From Pacificimonas pallii (lineage in GTDB: Bacteria; Pseudomonadota; Alphaproteobacteria; Sphingomonadales; Sphingomonadaceae): a stretch of DNA of 64,000 nucleotides. The notes under the pieces were generated by a model. The model was not told where the DNA came from, did no database searches, and worked only from the letters and a program-made list of their open reading frames with translations. Positions 8,008 to 16,693 of the stretch are shown piece by piece (positions within the stretch are counted from its first letter, which is position 1; each line of letters starts with the position of its first letter). The stretch lies in contig NZ_JAGSPA010000003.1 in NCBI RefSeq assembly GCF_019204005.1, forward strand, positions 186,001 to 250,000, written 5' to 3'. Position numbers and translations under genes: made by a program.

Positions 8008-10166
8008 GCGATGTCAGCTTTTCTCGGGCCATTGGACAGGTTCAGACGCGGCACGTCCGGTGCGTCTTCGATGACCGTCCCGCGTCCGGAAAGCGAGGGG
8101 TTGTTCATGAAATAATGATGCAGGTTGAAGGAATCCCCTGTCGCGGTGATGCGGCGATAATGGCCATCCGCCATCAGTTCCCAGCTCTGCTCGGTATCCT
8201 TCAGATTCGCCAGCAGGACCTGATCGATGATCTGGTCATGCACAGTCGGGTTTCTGACCGGTACCAGCGCTTCGACGCGGCGGTCCAGGTTTCGCGGCAT
8301 CAGATCGGCGGAGGAGATAAACAGGTCCGCCTTGTCGGACGGCAGTTCGCTGCCGTTCGCAAAGGCATAGATCCGGCTGTGTTCCAGAAAGCGTCCGACG
8401 ATGGATCGCACCCGGATATTCTCCGACAAACCCTCGACACCGGGCTTCAGACAGCAGATTCCGCGAATGACGAGATCCACCGGGACGCCCGCCCGGCTTG
8501 CCTCGTACAGCCGGTCGATCATCTGCGCATCCACCAGCGAGTTCATTTTCAGCCAGATGCCGCTCGGTTTGCCCGCACGTGCATTCTCGATCTCACGCTC
8601 GATCAGCGACGTTAGTTTCTGCCGCAGGCCGTGGGGAGAGATCGACATCGCTTCCAGGCGCTTCGGTTCCACATAAGACGTCATGTAGTTGAATATCTGC
8701 GAGGCGTCCCTGCCCAGCACGGGGTCCGCCGTGAACATGCTGAGGTCGGTGTAGATCTTCGCCGTGAACGGGTGATAATTCCCCGTTCCGAAATGGCAGT
8801 ATGTCCGTAGCCCCTGTCCCTCGCGCCTGACCACGAGCGACAGCTTCGCATGCGTTTTCCATTCGATAAAGCCATAGACGACCTGTACGCCCGCCCGCTC
8901 CAGCTCCGCGGCCCATGCGAGGTTCTGCTCCTCGTCGAATCGCGCTTTCAGTTCGACGACGGCGGTGACCGATTTCCCGGCTTCCGCCGCGTCGATCAGC
9001 GCCCGGATGACGGCCGACTGCTTGCCCGCGCGGTAGAGTGTCTGCTTGATCGCCACGACCTCGGGATCGGCCGCCGCCTGCCGCAGGAATGCGACCACCA
9101 CCTCAAAACTCTCATAAGGGTGGTGGACGACGATATCCTTCTCGCCGATGGCACTGAAACAGTCACCGCCATGTTCGCGGATGCGTTCGGGAAAGCGCGC
9201 CGTATAGGACGGGAATTTCAGGTCGGGCCGCGCTTCGTCATATAGCTGCATCAGATCGCCTACGCCGATAATGCCATCGACGCGCGCGACATCGGTTTCG
9301 TCGATCCTAAAGGCTTTGCGCACCACGCGGCGCAGCTTGGCAGGCATGTCGATATCGACTTTCAGCCGAATGACTTCCCCGCGCCGCCGACGCTTGATCG
9401 CGCTTCTGAAATAGCGAACAAGATCTTCGGCCTCTTCCTCGACCTCGATGTCGCTGTCGCGAATGATGCGGAACACACCGTCGCCGTCAATGGCATAGCC
9501 CGGGAACAATTCGTCAACGAACAGGCGGATAACGTCTTCTGTCGCGATATAGCGCGCGTCCGCCCCCGGCAGGCGCACGAAGCGCGGCAGTGCGAGCGGC
9601 AGCATTACCAGCGCCAGCAGTTCCTCACCCGTTTCAGGATGTGCCAGCGACATGACGATGCCGAGCCCCTTGTTCGAAATGAACGGGAACGGATGCGCAG
9701 GATCGATCGTCTGCGGCGTCAGCACCGGAAAAATCTGTCCCAGGAAAAAATCCGACAGCCATTCGCGCTCGGCGGAATCTATCGTCCTGGGCGTCAGCAC
9801 CTCGACGCCCGATGCCTCCAGCGTGTCGCGCAGCTCCGACCAGATGACCTGCTGCTGCGACATCAGGCGTTCCGCCTCCACAAGCACCGCCGCCAGCGTT
9901 TCGCGCGGATTCAGGCCGTCGGGCGAAACCGTCTCGACATTTTCATCGACCTGTCCCTTCAGACCGGCCACGCGAACCATGTAGAACTCGTCGAGATTGT
10001 CGCCCGAAATCGCCAGGAATTTCAGCTGCTCCAGCAACGGGTGGTCCGGATTTTGCGCCTCTTCCAGCACGCGCTCGTTGAATTTCAGCCAGGACAGCTC
10101 CCGGTTGAAATAGCGTCCCTCGCCTTCGATAGCGTCGTCAGACTTCGCCAATTCCACCTCAATCAA
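8004..10166 (-). CDS. ppk1: Polyphosphate kinase 1
   Basis: Membrane-associated enzyme that polymerises the ATP gamma-phosphate into polyphosphate. 720 residues, standard length. The N-terminal domain starts YFNRELSWLKFNERVL. The catalytic core shows the phosphorylated histidine in KTHAKLSLVVRR and HFGTGNYHP nearby, with the phospholipase D-like fold. The start appears to be TTG at 10166, eight bases inside the end of hda. The ppk1-ppx pairing places synthesis and breakdown of polyP in one transcript, together with the hda and permease genes upstream. Confidence 0.96.
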   Translation of the reverse strand: MIEVELAKSDDAIEGEGRYFNRELSWLKFNERVLEEAQNPDHPLLEQLKFLAISGDNLDEFYMVRVAGLKGQVDENVETVSPDGLNPRETLAAVLVEAERLMSQQQVIWSELRDTLEASGVEVLTPRTIDSAEREWLSDFFLGQIFPVLTPQTIDPAHPFPFISNKGLGIVMSLAHPETGEELLALVMLPLALPRFVRLPGADARYIATEDVIRLFVDELFPGYAIDGDGVFRIIRDSDIEVEEEAEDLVRYFRSAIKRRRRGEVIRLKVDIDMPAKLRRVVRKAFRIDETDVARVDGIIGVGDLMQLYDEARPDLKFPSYTARFPERIREHGGDCFSAIGEKDIVVHHPYESFEVVVAFLRQAAADPEVVAIKQTLYRAGKQSAVIRALIDAAEAGKSVTAVVELKARFDEEQNLAWAAELERAGVQVVYGFIEWKTHAKLSLVVRREGQGLRTYCHFGTGNYHPFTAKIYTDLSMFTADPVLGRDASQIFNYMTSYVEPKRLEAMSISPHGLRQKLTSLIEREIENARAGKPSGIWLKMNSLVDAQMIDRLYEASRAGVPVDLVIRGICCLKPGVEGLSENIRVRSIVGRFLEHSRIYAFANGSELPSDKADLFISSADLMPRNLDRRVEALVPVRNPTVHDQIIDQVLLANLKDTEQSWELMADGHYRRITATGDSFNLHHYFMNNPSLSGRGTVIEDAPDVPRLNLSNGPRKADIA

Positions 10167-10776
10167 GCTCCCTGATATCCTGAAATAGCGTTGATCTTGC
10201 CAGCGGCACGGTCAGTGTTCGTCCTGTCGACAATACCGCCACGTCAAGCGTCGCGGCGGCGTCGCGAATGGCAGCATAACGCCTTTCCAGCCTCGGCGCG
10301 ACATAGGCGATGACCTCGGGCTGCGGGACCAGCCCGCGCGCCGCCAACGCCTTCGCCAGCAGTTCAGGGATCAACATATCGTCCGGGGCACCGATCTCGA
10401 TGAGCGGCAGCGCCCGCAGCCGGGAGGCGAGGTCGGGCAACCCGATATCCCATTGCGCGGGCGGCGTGCGCGCCGTCATCAGCAAGGCCGCGCCGCCATT
10501 TCGCGCCCGGTTGCACTGATGGAACAGCGCCGTCTCGTCGCGCCCCCGGTCGACATCCTCCACCAGCGACAGCGCATCGCCCGCTTTCCGCAACGCCAGG
10601 CGCGCCAGATGCGATTTTCCCGACGCCTCCGCGCCGATCAGGATCGCCGCCTGGTCTGGCCAGTCGGACGGCGCGTCGAGCGCCGCCACCGCCGCGCGAT
10701 TGGCCTCCGTCACGAACAGCCTGTCCGCGCCCGGACCACCGCGATAATCGAGCGGCAATGGCATCTGCATCCTCAC
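10159..10776 (-). CDS. hda: DnaA-related regulatory ATPase (Hda/HdaA-like)
   Basis: Regulatory inactivator of DnaA: with the loaded sliding clamp it stimulates hydrolysis of DnaA-ATP after initiation. 205 residues with an N-terminal clamp-binding type motif (QMPLPLDY), Walker A GAEASGKSHLA and a shortened AAA+ core; it lacks the DnaA DNA-binding domain. The start is GTG at 10776 overlapping the permease stop as GTGA, or ATG at 10770. The location between an AI-2E permease and ppk1 is usual in sphingomonads and Caulobacter relatives. Confidence 0.85.
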   Translation of the reverse strand: MRMQMPLPLDYRGGPGADRLFVTEANRAAVAALDAPSDWPDQAAILIGAEASGKSHLARLALRKAGDALSLVEDVDRGRDETALFHQCNRARNGGAALLMTARTPPAQWDIGLPDLASRLRALPLIEIGAPDDMLIPELLAKALAARGLVPQPEVIAYVAPRLERRYAAIRDAAATLDVAVLSTGRTLTVPLARSTLFQDIRELD

Positions 10777-11864
10777 TCGCTATCCGCAGCGGGTCCGGCC
10801 TCGGCGCTGTAAATCGGACTTTCCAGATAGGCGCGCATGACGGCACGTACGAGCACCGCCAGGATCGCCGCGATGGGGACCGCCAGAAAGACACCCCAAA
10901 GCCCGGCCAGCTCACCGCCTGCGAAGACCGCGAACAAAACCCACAAAGGGTGCAGACCGATGCGTTCACCAACCAGATTCGGCGTCAGGATCGAACCCTC
11001 AAGCACTTGCCCAAGCTGAAAGACCAGAAAGATCAGGAACAATTGCCACCAGTCCAGCCCGAACTGCCCAAGCCCCACCAGCAGCGCGAGCGCAACGGAA
11101 ATAACCGCGCCCAGATAGGGAATGAACGCGAGGATTCCGGCAATCAGTCCGAGCACGAGCGCATAGTCGAGGCCGGTCAGCCACCACCCCGCCGCATAGC
11201 AAAGCGCCAGCACGAAACAGACCAGGAACTGGCCGCGGACGAACCCGGCCAGCGCATGATCCATGTCCGTCAGAAGGCTCTTGATGCGGTCGGCATGGCG
11301 CACCGGAAAATAGCGCTGCACCTGCGCGGTCAGATCGTCGAAATCCCTCAATGAATAGAACGCCACGACCGGCATGATGACCAGCAATGCCAGTAGATTG
11401 GCGACCGCCAGGCCCTGCGCCAGCACGCCGCGCATGATGGTCGTCGCAAACTCCGCGCCGCGCTGCAGCATGTCGTCCGTCACACTCTCCAGATCGACCA
11501 GCAAATTCGCCTGCGCATAGAGCTTCTCCGCCAGCGGCCGAACCGTGTCGACAAGTCCCGGCAGGGTCTCGATCAGCGCCTCGAACTGCGAGACCACGAG
11601 CGGCGCGATAAGCAGGATAATGCCGATGAAGACGGCAAAGAACAGCGTCAGGACAATCGCCGTCGCGACCCATCGTCTTATCCCCTTCTCCTCCATCCGG
11701 TCGGCAACCGGGTCCAGCAGATAGGCAATAACAAGCCCGGCGATGAAAGGCGGCAGGATCGCGGCCGTCTGCCAGACGAACCAGACGATGATCGCAGCCA
11801 AAGCCAGCCAGCCCCAGTGAAGCGCTGGCAACCGGATCGACCGCCCCAGAAAATCAGTCTGCAT
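10773..11864 (-). CDS. AI-2E family transporter (PerM-like permease)
   Basis: Polytopic inner-membrane protein of 363 residues in the AI-2E exporter/PerM family; real substrates are mostly unknown. Several hydrophobic segments are visible (about 15-60, 65-90, 150-175, 205-330), with the family's long amphipathic helix after the third. The ATG at 11864 is preceded by a strong GAGGGGG, so this is probably the first gene of the minus-strand operon permease-hda-ppk1-ppx. Confidence 0.88.
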   Translation of the reverse strand: MQTDFLGRSIRLPALHWGWLALAAIIVWFVWQTAAILPPFIAGLVIAYLLDPVADRMEEKGIRRWVATAIVLTLFFAVFIGIILLIAPLVVSQFEALIETLPGLVDTVRPLAEKLYAQANLLVDLESVTDDMLQRGAEFATTIMRGVLAQGLAVANLLALLVIMPVVAFYSLRDFDDLTAQVQRYFPVRHADRIKSLLTDMDHALAGFVRGQFLVCFVLALCYAAGWWLTGLDYALVLGLIAGILAFIPYLGAVISVALALLVGLGQFGLDWWQLFLIFLVFQLGQVLEGSILTPNLVGERIGLHPLWVLFAVFAGGELAGLWGVFLAVPIAAILAVLVRAVMRAYLESPIYSAEAGPAADSE

Positions 11865-11890
11865 GATGCCCCCTCATAACCGTTCCCGCG

Positions 11891-13300
11891 CTATTGCGAA
11901 TCGGGAAGCAGGGATTGCGGTGCGCCCTCTTCGGCGGGTGCCGCCGGTTCCGGGCGCTCCGCGGCATCGGGTTGCCGGTTTCCAGGCCGCTCTTGCGGTT
12001 CCGCGGGCGCAGGGCGCGCGCCCGGCGGCGCCGTGCCGGGCGCGCCGACAGCCGGTGCCTCAGGCGGAGCGGGAACAGCGCCGGGCGTTCCCCCCGCTGA
12101 CACTGGCGGCGACAGCGGCGCTTCGCCATCGATCCGCGGCCGCAGACGGTATCCCGCCTCACCCGGCTCCAGCCGCAGGCCGCGCCGGTCCAGCGCATAG
12201 CGCAATCCCTCATAGCTGCCGATAAATCCGATCCGCACGGTGGACGTGCCGCCTATGTCCAGAACATCAAGCGCGGCCTGTTCGATCTGGGGCACATCAT
12301 TCAGCACCGTTTCGATCCGCCGCCAGCTCTCGGCCGTGGCCGTCACCACGCTCGCGGTCACGGATTGCCCCGCTTCAAATCCGTCATCCAGCTGGTCCGC
12401 CGCCGTTTCAATCGGCGCGAGCGCGAGGCTCAGCGCGTCATCGGCGCGCAGCGTCCCGTCCTGCAGCGCGCTGGCATATAGCCCGTCCATGCGCTTTACC
12501 GCGCGCTGCATCATCGCCGCCGCTTCGGCGGGACCGCCCGCTGTCAGCTGAAAACTGTCCAGAATCCGGGCATCAGGCCCGTGCCGCGCCACGAAGGTCG
12601 CAATGATCGGCCCGCCGGGATAGCTGCGCCGCATATCTGCCTCGGCAATCAGCACATTGTCCGCCCGGTATTTCGACAGGGCCGAGCGCCAAATTGCCCG
12701 ATCGTCCCGCTTCGTCTGCCACGCGCCCAGAAGAATGCGGTCGCCCGGTGTCCCCTGCGGCTTTACATAGTCGATCACACTCGAATCCGAGCCGAATTCG
12801 CGCCACGCCGCGAACCATTCGCTGTCGGGGTCGAGTGTCGAAACCGCGCCTGCCTCCTTCAATACGGGAATCAGCAGCAAAGGGCGCGATTGCAGTACCC
12901 TTGCGCCCGCTGGCAGGCGGCGGCCCGCGCGTACACGGTCAAATACAACGCCAAGCGTCGCAATATAACGCCCGTCGCCAAAACGCTCTTCCTGCACCTC
13001 GATCGAATCGATCATCGCGTCCAGCGCGGCGTCCGACATGCCCGGCGCGGCCGCTTCACCCGCACCGGTCAGCCGGGCCCATAATTTCGGCCAGGCACGG
13101 CGCGGGGCCTCCCGGAACGCGGCATCGCGCGCCTGCTCCGCGGACTTTGCCCGTACATCAAGGTGAATGCCATGAACGGCGAACGCGGCCCCCGTCGCTG
13201 AACTTTCCTCGGCTGGCGGCGCATCCTGCGCCGCCAGCGACGTGATCGCCGCCAGCACGAAACCCAGCGCCGCCAGCGCGTGAAAAACTCTAAACCACAT
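11891..13300 (-). CDS. Exported DUF2066-like protein with Pro/Ala-rich tail
   Basis: 469 residues; resembles the DUF2066 (heavy-metal-associated-like) proteins found beside purM in sphingomonads, function unknown. Signal peptide at residues 1-24 (ITSLAAQ), then a globular region to about 380, then a low-complexity tail of roughly 90 residues rich in Pro, Ala, Gly and Glu. The gene is divergent from purM with 77 bp between the starts. Whether the tail is periplasmic spacer or wall-contacting is unknown. The family call is moderate; export is better supported. Confidence 0.7.
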   Translation of the reverse strand: MWFRVFHALAALGFVLAAITSLAAQDAPPAEESSATGAAFAVHGIHLDVRAKSAEQARDAAFREAPRRAWPKLWARLTGAGEAAAPGMSDAALDAMIDSIEVQEERFGDGRYIATLGVVFDRVRAGRRLPAGARVLQSRPLLLIPVLKEAGAVSTLDPDSEWFAAWREFGSDSSVIDYVKPQGTPGDRILLGAWQTKRDDRAIWRSALSKYRADNVLIAEADMRRSYPGGPIIATFVARHGPDARILDSFQLTAGGPAEAAAMMQRAVKRMDGLYASALQDGTLRADDALSLALAPIETAADQLDDGFEAGQSVTASVVTATAESWRRIETVLNDVPQIEQAALDVLDIGGTSTVRIGFIGSYEGLRYALDRRGLRLEPGEAGYRLRPRIDGEAPLSPPVSAGGTPGAVPAPPEAPAVGAPGTAPPGARPAPAEPQERPGNRQPDAAERPEPAAPAEEGAPQSLLPDSQ

Positions 13301-13377
13301 GATGTGCGCTCTAACGCAAAGGGGGATGCAATTGGGAGTCGGATTCTGCGCCTCATCCCGCTACATCCTCGGCTCAT

Positions 13378-14481
13378 ATGACTGACGATAAGAAAAACAC
13401 CGGTTACACCTATGCTGAGGCGGGTGTCTCCATCGCTGCCGGCAACGCCCTCGTCCGCGCCATCGCACCGCTTGTGGCGGCGACGAAACGCCCCGGCAGT
13501 GATGCCGACATTGGCGGCTTTGGCGCATTTTTCGACCCAAAGGCGGCCGGTTTCAAAGACCCGCTACTGGTCGCGGCGACCGATGGCGTGGGTACAAAAC
13601 TGAAACTCGCCATCGATACCGGCACGCACGATAGCGTTGGCATCGACCTGGTTGCGATGTGCGTGAACGACTTGATCGTGCAGGGCGCGGAACCCCTGTT
13701 CTTTCTCGACTATTTCGCGACCGGCAAGCTCGAATCAGGTGTTGCGGAGGCCGTCGTCGCGGGCATCGCAGAGGGGTGCCAGCAGGCTGGCTGCGCCCTT
13801 GTCGGCGGCGAAACCGCGGAAATGCCGGGCATGTACGGCCAGGGTGATTATGACCTTGCCGGTTTCTGCGTCGGCGCGGTCGAGCGCGGTCAGCAGCTGA
13901 CCGGCGACAATATCGCCGCGGGCGACGTCATCCTCGGCATTGCGTCCAGCGGTTTCCACTCCAACGGCTATTCCCTGGTGCGTCGCATCGTCGATGATTT
14001 CGGCCACGGGCTGGCGGAACCTGCCCCGTTCGACGATACTCGGCCGCTTGGCGAGGCGCTCCTCGAACCGACGCGTATCTACATCAAGTCTATCCTGCCT
14101 TCGGTGCGCGCAGGCCACATCAAGGCACTTGCCCACATCACCGGCGGCGGCCTCCTTGAAAACATCCCGCGCGTGCTTGGAAAACAGCATCGCGCCATCC
14201 TCGACGCCGCCTCATGGCCGCTGCCGCCCAGCATCGACTGGGTGCGCGAACAGGGCGGTATCGCGCCTGACGAACTCGCGCGCACCTTTAACTGCGGCAT
14301 CGGCCTTGCGATCATTTGCGCACTTGCGGATGTCGAGGCGCTGACCGCCGCCCTCGAAGAACAGGGCGAAGCCGTCTTCCGGATCGGCCATATCGAGGAC
14401 GGCCCCCGTGCAACGACCGTCAGCGGTCCGGCAGGAAGCTGGGGCAGTGACGAAGCCTGGACCGCCCACCACGATGGCTAG
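13378..14481 (+). CDS. purM: Phosphoribosylformylglycinamidine cyclo-ligase
   Basis: AIR synthetase, fifth step of purine synthesis: ATP-dependent ring closure of FGAM to AIR. 367 residues with the PurM signatures [23 protein letters not shown] and [13 protein letters not shown]. It is followed after 11 bp by purN, so both purine steps are co-transcribed. The ATG at 13378 matches the family N-terminus ([17 protein letters not shown]). Confidence 0.97.
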   Translation: MTDDKKNTGYTYAEAGVSIAAGNALVRAIAPLVAATKRPGSDADIGGFGAFFDPKAAGFKDPLLVAATDGVGTKLKLAIDTGTHDSVGIDLVAMCVNDLIVQGAEPLFFLDYFATGKLESGVAEAVVAGIAEGCQQAGCALVGGETAEMPGMYGQGDYDLAGFCVGAVERGQQLTGDNIAAGDVILGIASSGFHSNGYSLVRRIVDDFGHGLAEPAPFDDTRPLGEALLEPTRIYIKSILPSVRAGHIKALAHITGGGLLENIPRVLGKQHRAILDAASWPLPPSIDWVREQGGIAPDELARTFNCGIGLAIICALADVEALTAALEEQGEAVFRIGHIEDGPRATTVSGPAGSWGSDEAWTAHHDG

Positions 14482-14492
14482 GCGCGCGCGCC

Positions 14493-15449
14493 ATGCCTGA
14501 AAAAGCACGCGTGGCCATTCTGATCTCTGGCACCGGCACGAACATGGCCGCACTGCTATACGCCGCCAAAGCCGATGACTGCCCATATGAAGTGGTCCTG
14601 GTCGCCAGCAACAATCCCGATGCCCCCGGACTCAGGCTTGCCGATGCGGAGAACATCCCGACATGGGCCAAAAGTCACAAGGGCATGGACCGCGCCGCCT
14701 TCGACACCGAAATCGGCGCGGCGATCGAAGACGCGCAGGCCGGTTACGTTGCGCTCGCCGGCTATATGCGCCTGCTGTCACCGGAATTCGTCGCCCGCTG
14801 GCAGCACAGGATGCTGAATATCCACCCATCATTGCTGCCAAAATACAAAGGTCTCGACACCTGTCAGCGCGCGCTCGACGCGGGCGACAGTCACGCGGGC
14901 TGTTCCGTGCACCTCGTCACCGCTGAAGTCGACGACGGCGAAGTCCTCGCCCAGACCAAGGTCGCCATCACCGATGGCGACACCGCCGAAACCCTTGCTC
15001 GCCGCGTGCAATTTGCCGAACACCAATTGTTTCCGCGCACCCTCGCCCGCTGGGTCACACGCTACCACGCCCCCGACTGGCTCCTGTCAGAAGTCACCAA
15101 ATACGCGCTCGCCCTGCCCGAAACCGAAGCCCGCGATACGCACGGCTCGCCCGGCTTCCGCTGCATCAAAGGCAAATATTTCGCGATCTTCAGCCAGAAT
15201 CACCACGGCGACGAACGCGTCGCATTGCTCGTCAAGACCAGCGGTCAGGATGAAATGAACACTCTTATCGAGGCGGATCCCGAAACCTATCACCGCCCGG
15301 CCTATTACGGCGCGTCAGGCTGGGTGGGCGTCCGTCTCGACACCGGCGAGCCCGACTGGGACCTTGTCGAAACCTGGCTCCGGAAAAGCTGGCGCGCGGT
15401 CGCCCCCAAACGCCTGACAAAACTCATGGACGCCGCCGACGAGTTCTAA
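14493..15449 (+). CDS. purN: Phosphoribosylglycinamide formyltransferase fused to a YjbR/MmcQ domain
   Basis: The N-terminal ~195 residues are PurN, which formylates GAR with 10-formyl-THF: ISGTGTNMAALL near the start, NIHPSLLPKYKG with catalytic Asn/His, and VDDGEVLAQ with the Asp. The protein continues to 318 residues; residues about 197-318 (WLLSEVTKYALALPETEA... YYGASGWVGVRLD) look like a YjbR/MmcQ (CyaY-like, DNA-binding-type) domain. PurN alone is about 200-220 residues, so this is a fusion with no stop or start between. The role of the second domain here is unknown. Confidence 0.93.
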   Translation: MPEKARVAILISGTGTNMAALLYAAKADDCPYEVVLVASNNPDAPGLRLADAENIPTWAKSHKGMDRAAFDTEIGAAIEDAQAGYVALAGYMRLLSPEFVARWQHRMLNIHPSLLPKYKGLDTCQRALDAGDSHAGCSVHLVTAEVDDGEVLAQTKVAITDGDTAETLARRVQFAEHQLFPRTLARWVTRYHAPDWLLSEVTKYALALPETEARDTHGSPGFRCIKGKYFAIFSQNHHGDERVALLVKTSGQDEMNTLIEADPETYHRPAYYGASGWVGVRLDTGEPDWDLVETWLRKSWRAVAPKRLTKLMDAADEF

Positions 15450-15511
15450 AGGTGCCCCCCCCTTGCTTGCGCCGAGCCAAGCCAAAGCCACTACCACTCC
15501 CCCAAATCCCG

Positions 15512-15590
15512 ATCATCCTGAGCGCAGTCGAAGGACGCACCCAGGCTGCGGTAAGACCATCGTGCGTCCCTCGACTGCGCTCGCGATGAT
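15512..15590 (+). repeat. Imperfect palindromic repeat element
   Basis: Two 29-nt arms (15512-15540 and 15562-15590) are inverted copies differing at three positions, with a 21-nt spacer. The arm core CCTGAGCGCAGTCGAAGG resembles a palindromic repeat that is widespread in sphingomonad intergenic regions. It can fold into a long RNA hairpin after purN. Confidence 0.7.
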
Positions 15591-15608
15591 GAAATCCAGG
15601 TTCACCGC

Positions 15609-15659
15609 AAAAAAGGCCCGCCGCCTCCGCAATCCGGACGCAGCAGGCCTTTTCATTTT
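15609..15659. terminator. Bidirectional terminator between purN and ndk
   Basis: AAAAGGCC (15611-15618) pairs with GGCCTTTT (15646-15653), with a partly paired interior (CCTCCG/CGGACG). A T-rich tail follows on the plus strand (TTTTCATTTTC) and an A/T run lies on the other side, so it can serve both convergent genes. Confidence 0.65.
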
Positions 15660-15726
15660 CCACAAGGAAAACCAGTAAATTACAGCAGGCTACTCACCCC
15701 AAATAGCAAGCAGCAGGCGCATGAAT

Positions 15727-16149
15727 TCACCCGACGATCTCGTCTTCCGTGAAGAACTGCGCGATCTCGATCTGCGCATTCTCGGCACTGTCGGAACCAT
15801 GCACGCTGTTCGCATCGATGCTTTCCGCGAATTCGGCCCGGATCGTACCAGCGTCGGCATCGGCGGGGTTTGTTGCGCCCATGACTTCACGATTCTTGGC
15901 GATGGCATTCTCGCCCTCAAGCACCTGAACGACGACGGGGCCTGATGTCATGAAGCTGACGAGGTCATTGTAAAAAGGACGCTCGGCATGAACCTCGTAG
16001 AATTTCTTGGCCTGCGCTTCGGTCAGCTTCACGCGGCGGCTGGCGACCACGGACAGGCCGGCATCTTCCAGCTTCTTGGTAACGGCGCCGGTCAGGTTGC
16101 GACGCGTTGCGTCAGGCTTGATGATCGAGAAGGTGCGTTCCATCGCCAT
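15727..16149 (-). CDS. ndk: Nucleoside diphosphate kinase
   Basis: Balances NTP pools by ping-pong phosphotransfer through a histidine. 140 residues, standard. The ATG at 16149 ([18 protein letters not shown]) is chosen because GGAG lies 8 nt upstream; the frame extends 26 codons further but without family similarity. The catalytic His is in NSVHGSDS. It lies 90 bp downstream of holC on the same strand and faces purN. Confidence 0.97.
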   Translation of the reverse strand: MAMERTFSIIKPDATRRNLTGAVTKKLEDAGLSVVASRRVKLTEAQAKKFYEVHAERPFYNDLVSFMTSGPVVVQVLEGENAIAKNREVMGATNPADADAGTIRAEFAESIDANSVHGSDSAENAQIEIAQFFTEDEIVG

Positions 16150-16239
16150 GGCGAGGTCTCCAATTCTATTGTTGATGTCAGGATTTGATGAATTTCGGAT
16201 GTGCCGCGCACATATGGTGCGCCGCACAAAACCGCAAGC

Positions 16240-16686
16240 TTAAGCCCGCTTTTCCCAACCGCGTTCGCCTTGCGCCCAATAGGCGATCGCGACCCCGTCC
16301 CGGTCAGACAGCGCCTTCCAATGTTGCCGCGCCGCCGTGACTACGTCCTCATCATTGCCGTCGAACAGGAACAGCACCCGCCTGAACCCGGCCTCTTCGC
16401 CCGGCAGACGTCCCGCCATCGCAATGGCAAGGTCCGCCGCGTTCGCGCCCTCGAACGAATCCGCGATCAGCAGCGGCTGCTCCGAATCGTGCTCAGTGCC
16501 GGCAATGCCGTGCGGCAGGAAACTGTCCTGATCGAAGGTCCACAGCACATCATCCACCGCATCCGCCTGCGCCGGATCGCCAATGTGGACCAGCACGCGG
16601 TGCCCCGCCCTCAGCGCCTTTACCGCCAGCTTGGGCAGCACGGCCACCGGCGCGGCCCGCGTGCAATGATAAAAACCGATGTCCAT
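16240..16686 (-). CDS. holC: DNA polymerase III chi subunit
   Basis: Clamp-loader accessory subunit linking the holoenzyme to SSB. 148 residues from ATG at 16686 (MDIGFYHCTRAAP), a typical chi N-terminus; a longer in-frame extension overlaps pepA and is discarded. It starts 7 nt after the pepA stop, so pepA-holC form an operon, as in many proteobacteria. Confidence 0.88.
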   Translation of the reverse strand: MDIGFYHCTRAAPVAVLPKLAVKALRAGHRVLVHIGDPAQADAVDDVLWTFDQDSFLPHGIAGTEHDSEQPLLIADSFEGANAADLAIAMAGRLPGEEAGFRRVLFLFDGNDEDVVTAARQHWKALSDRDGVAIAYWAQGERGWEKRA

Positions 16687-16693
16687 CTGTTGC

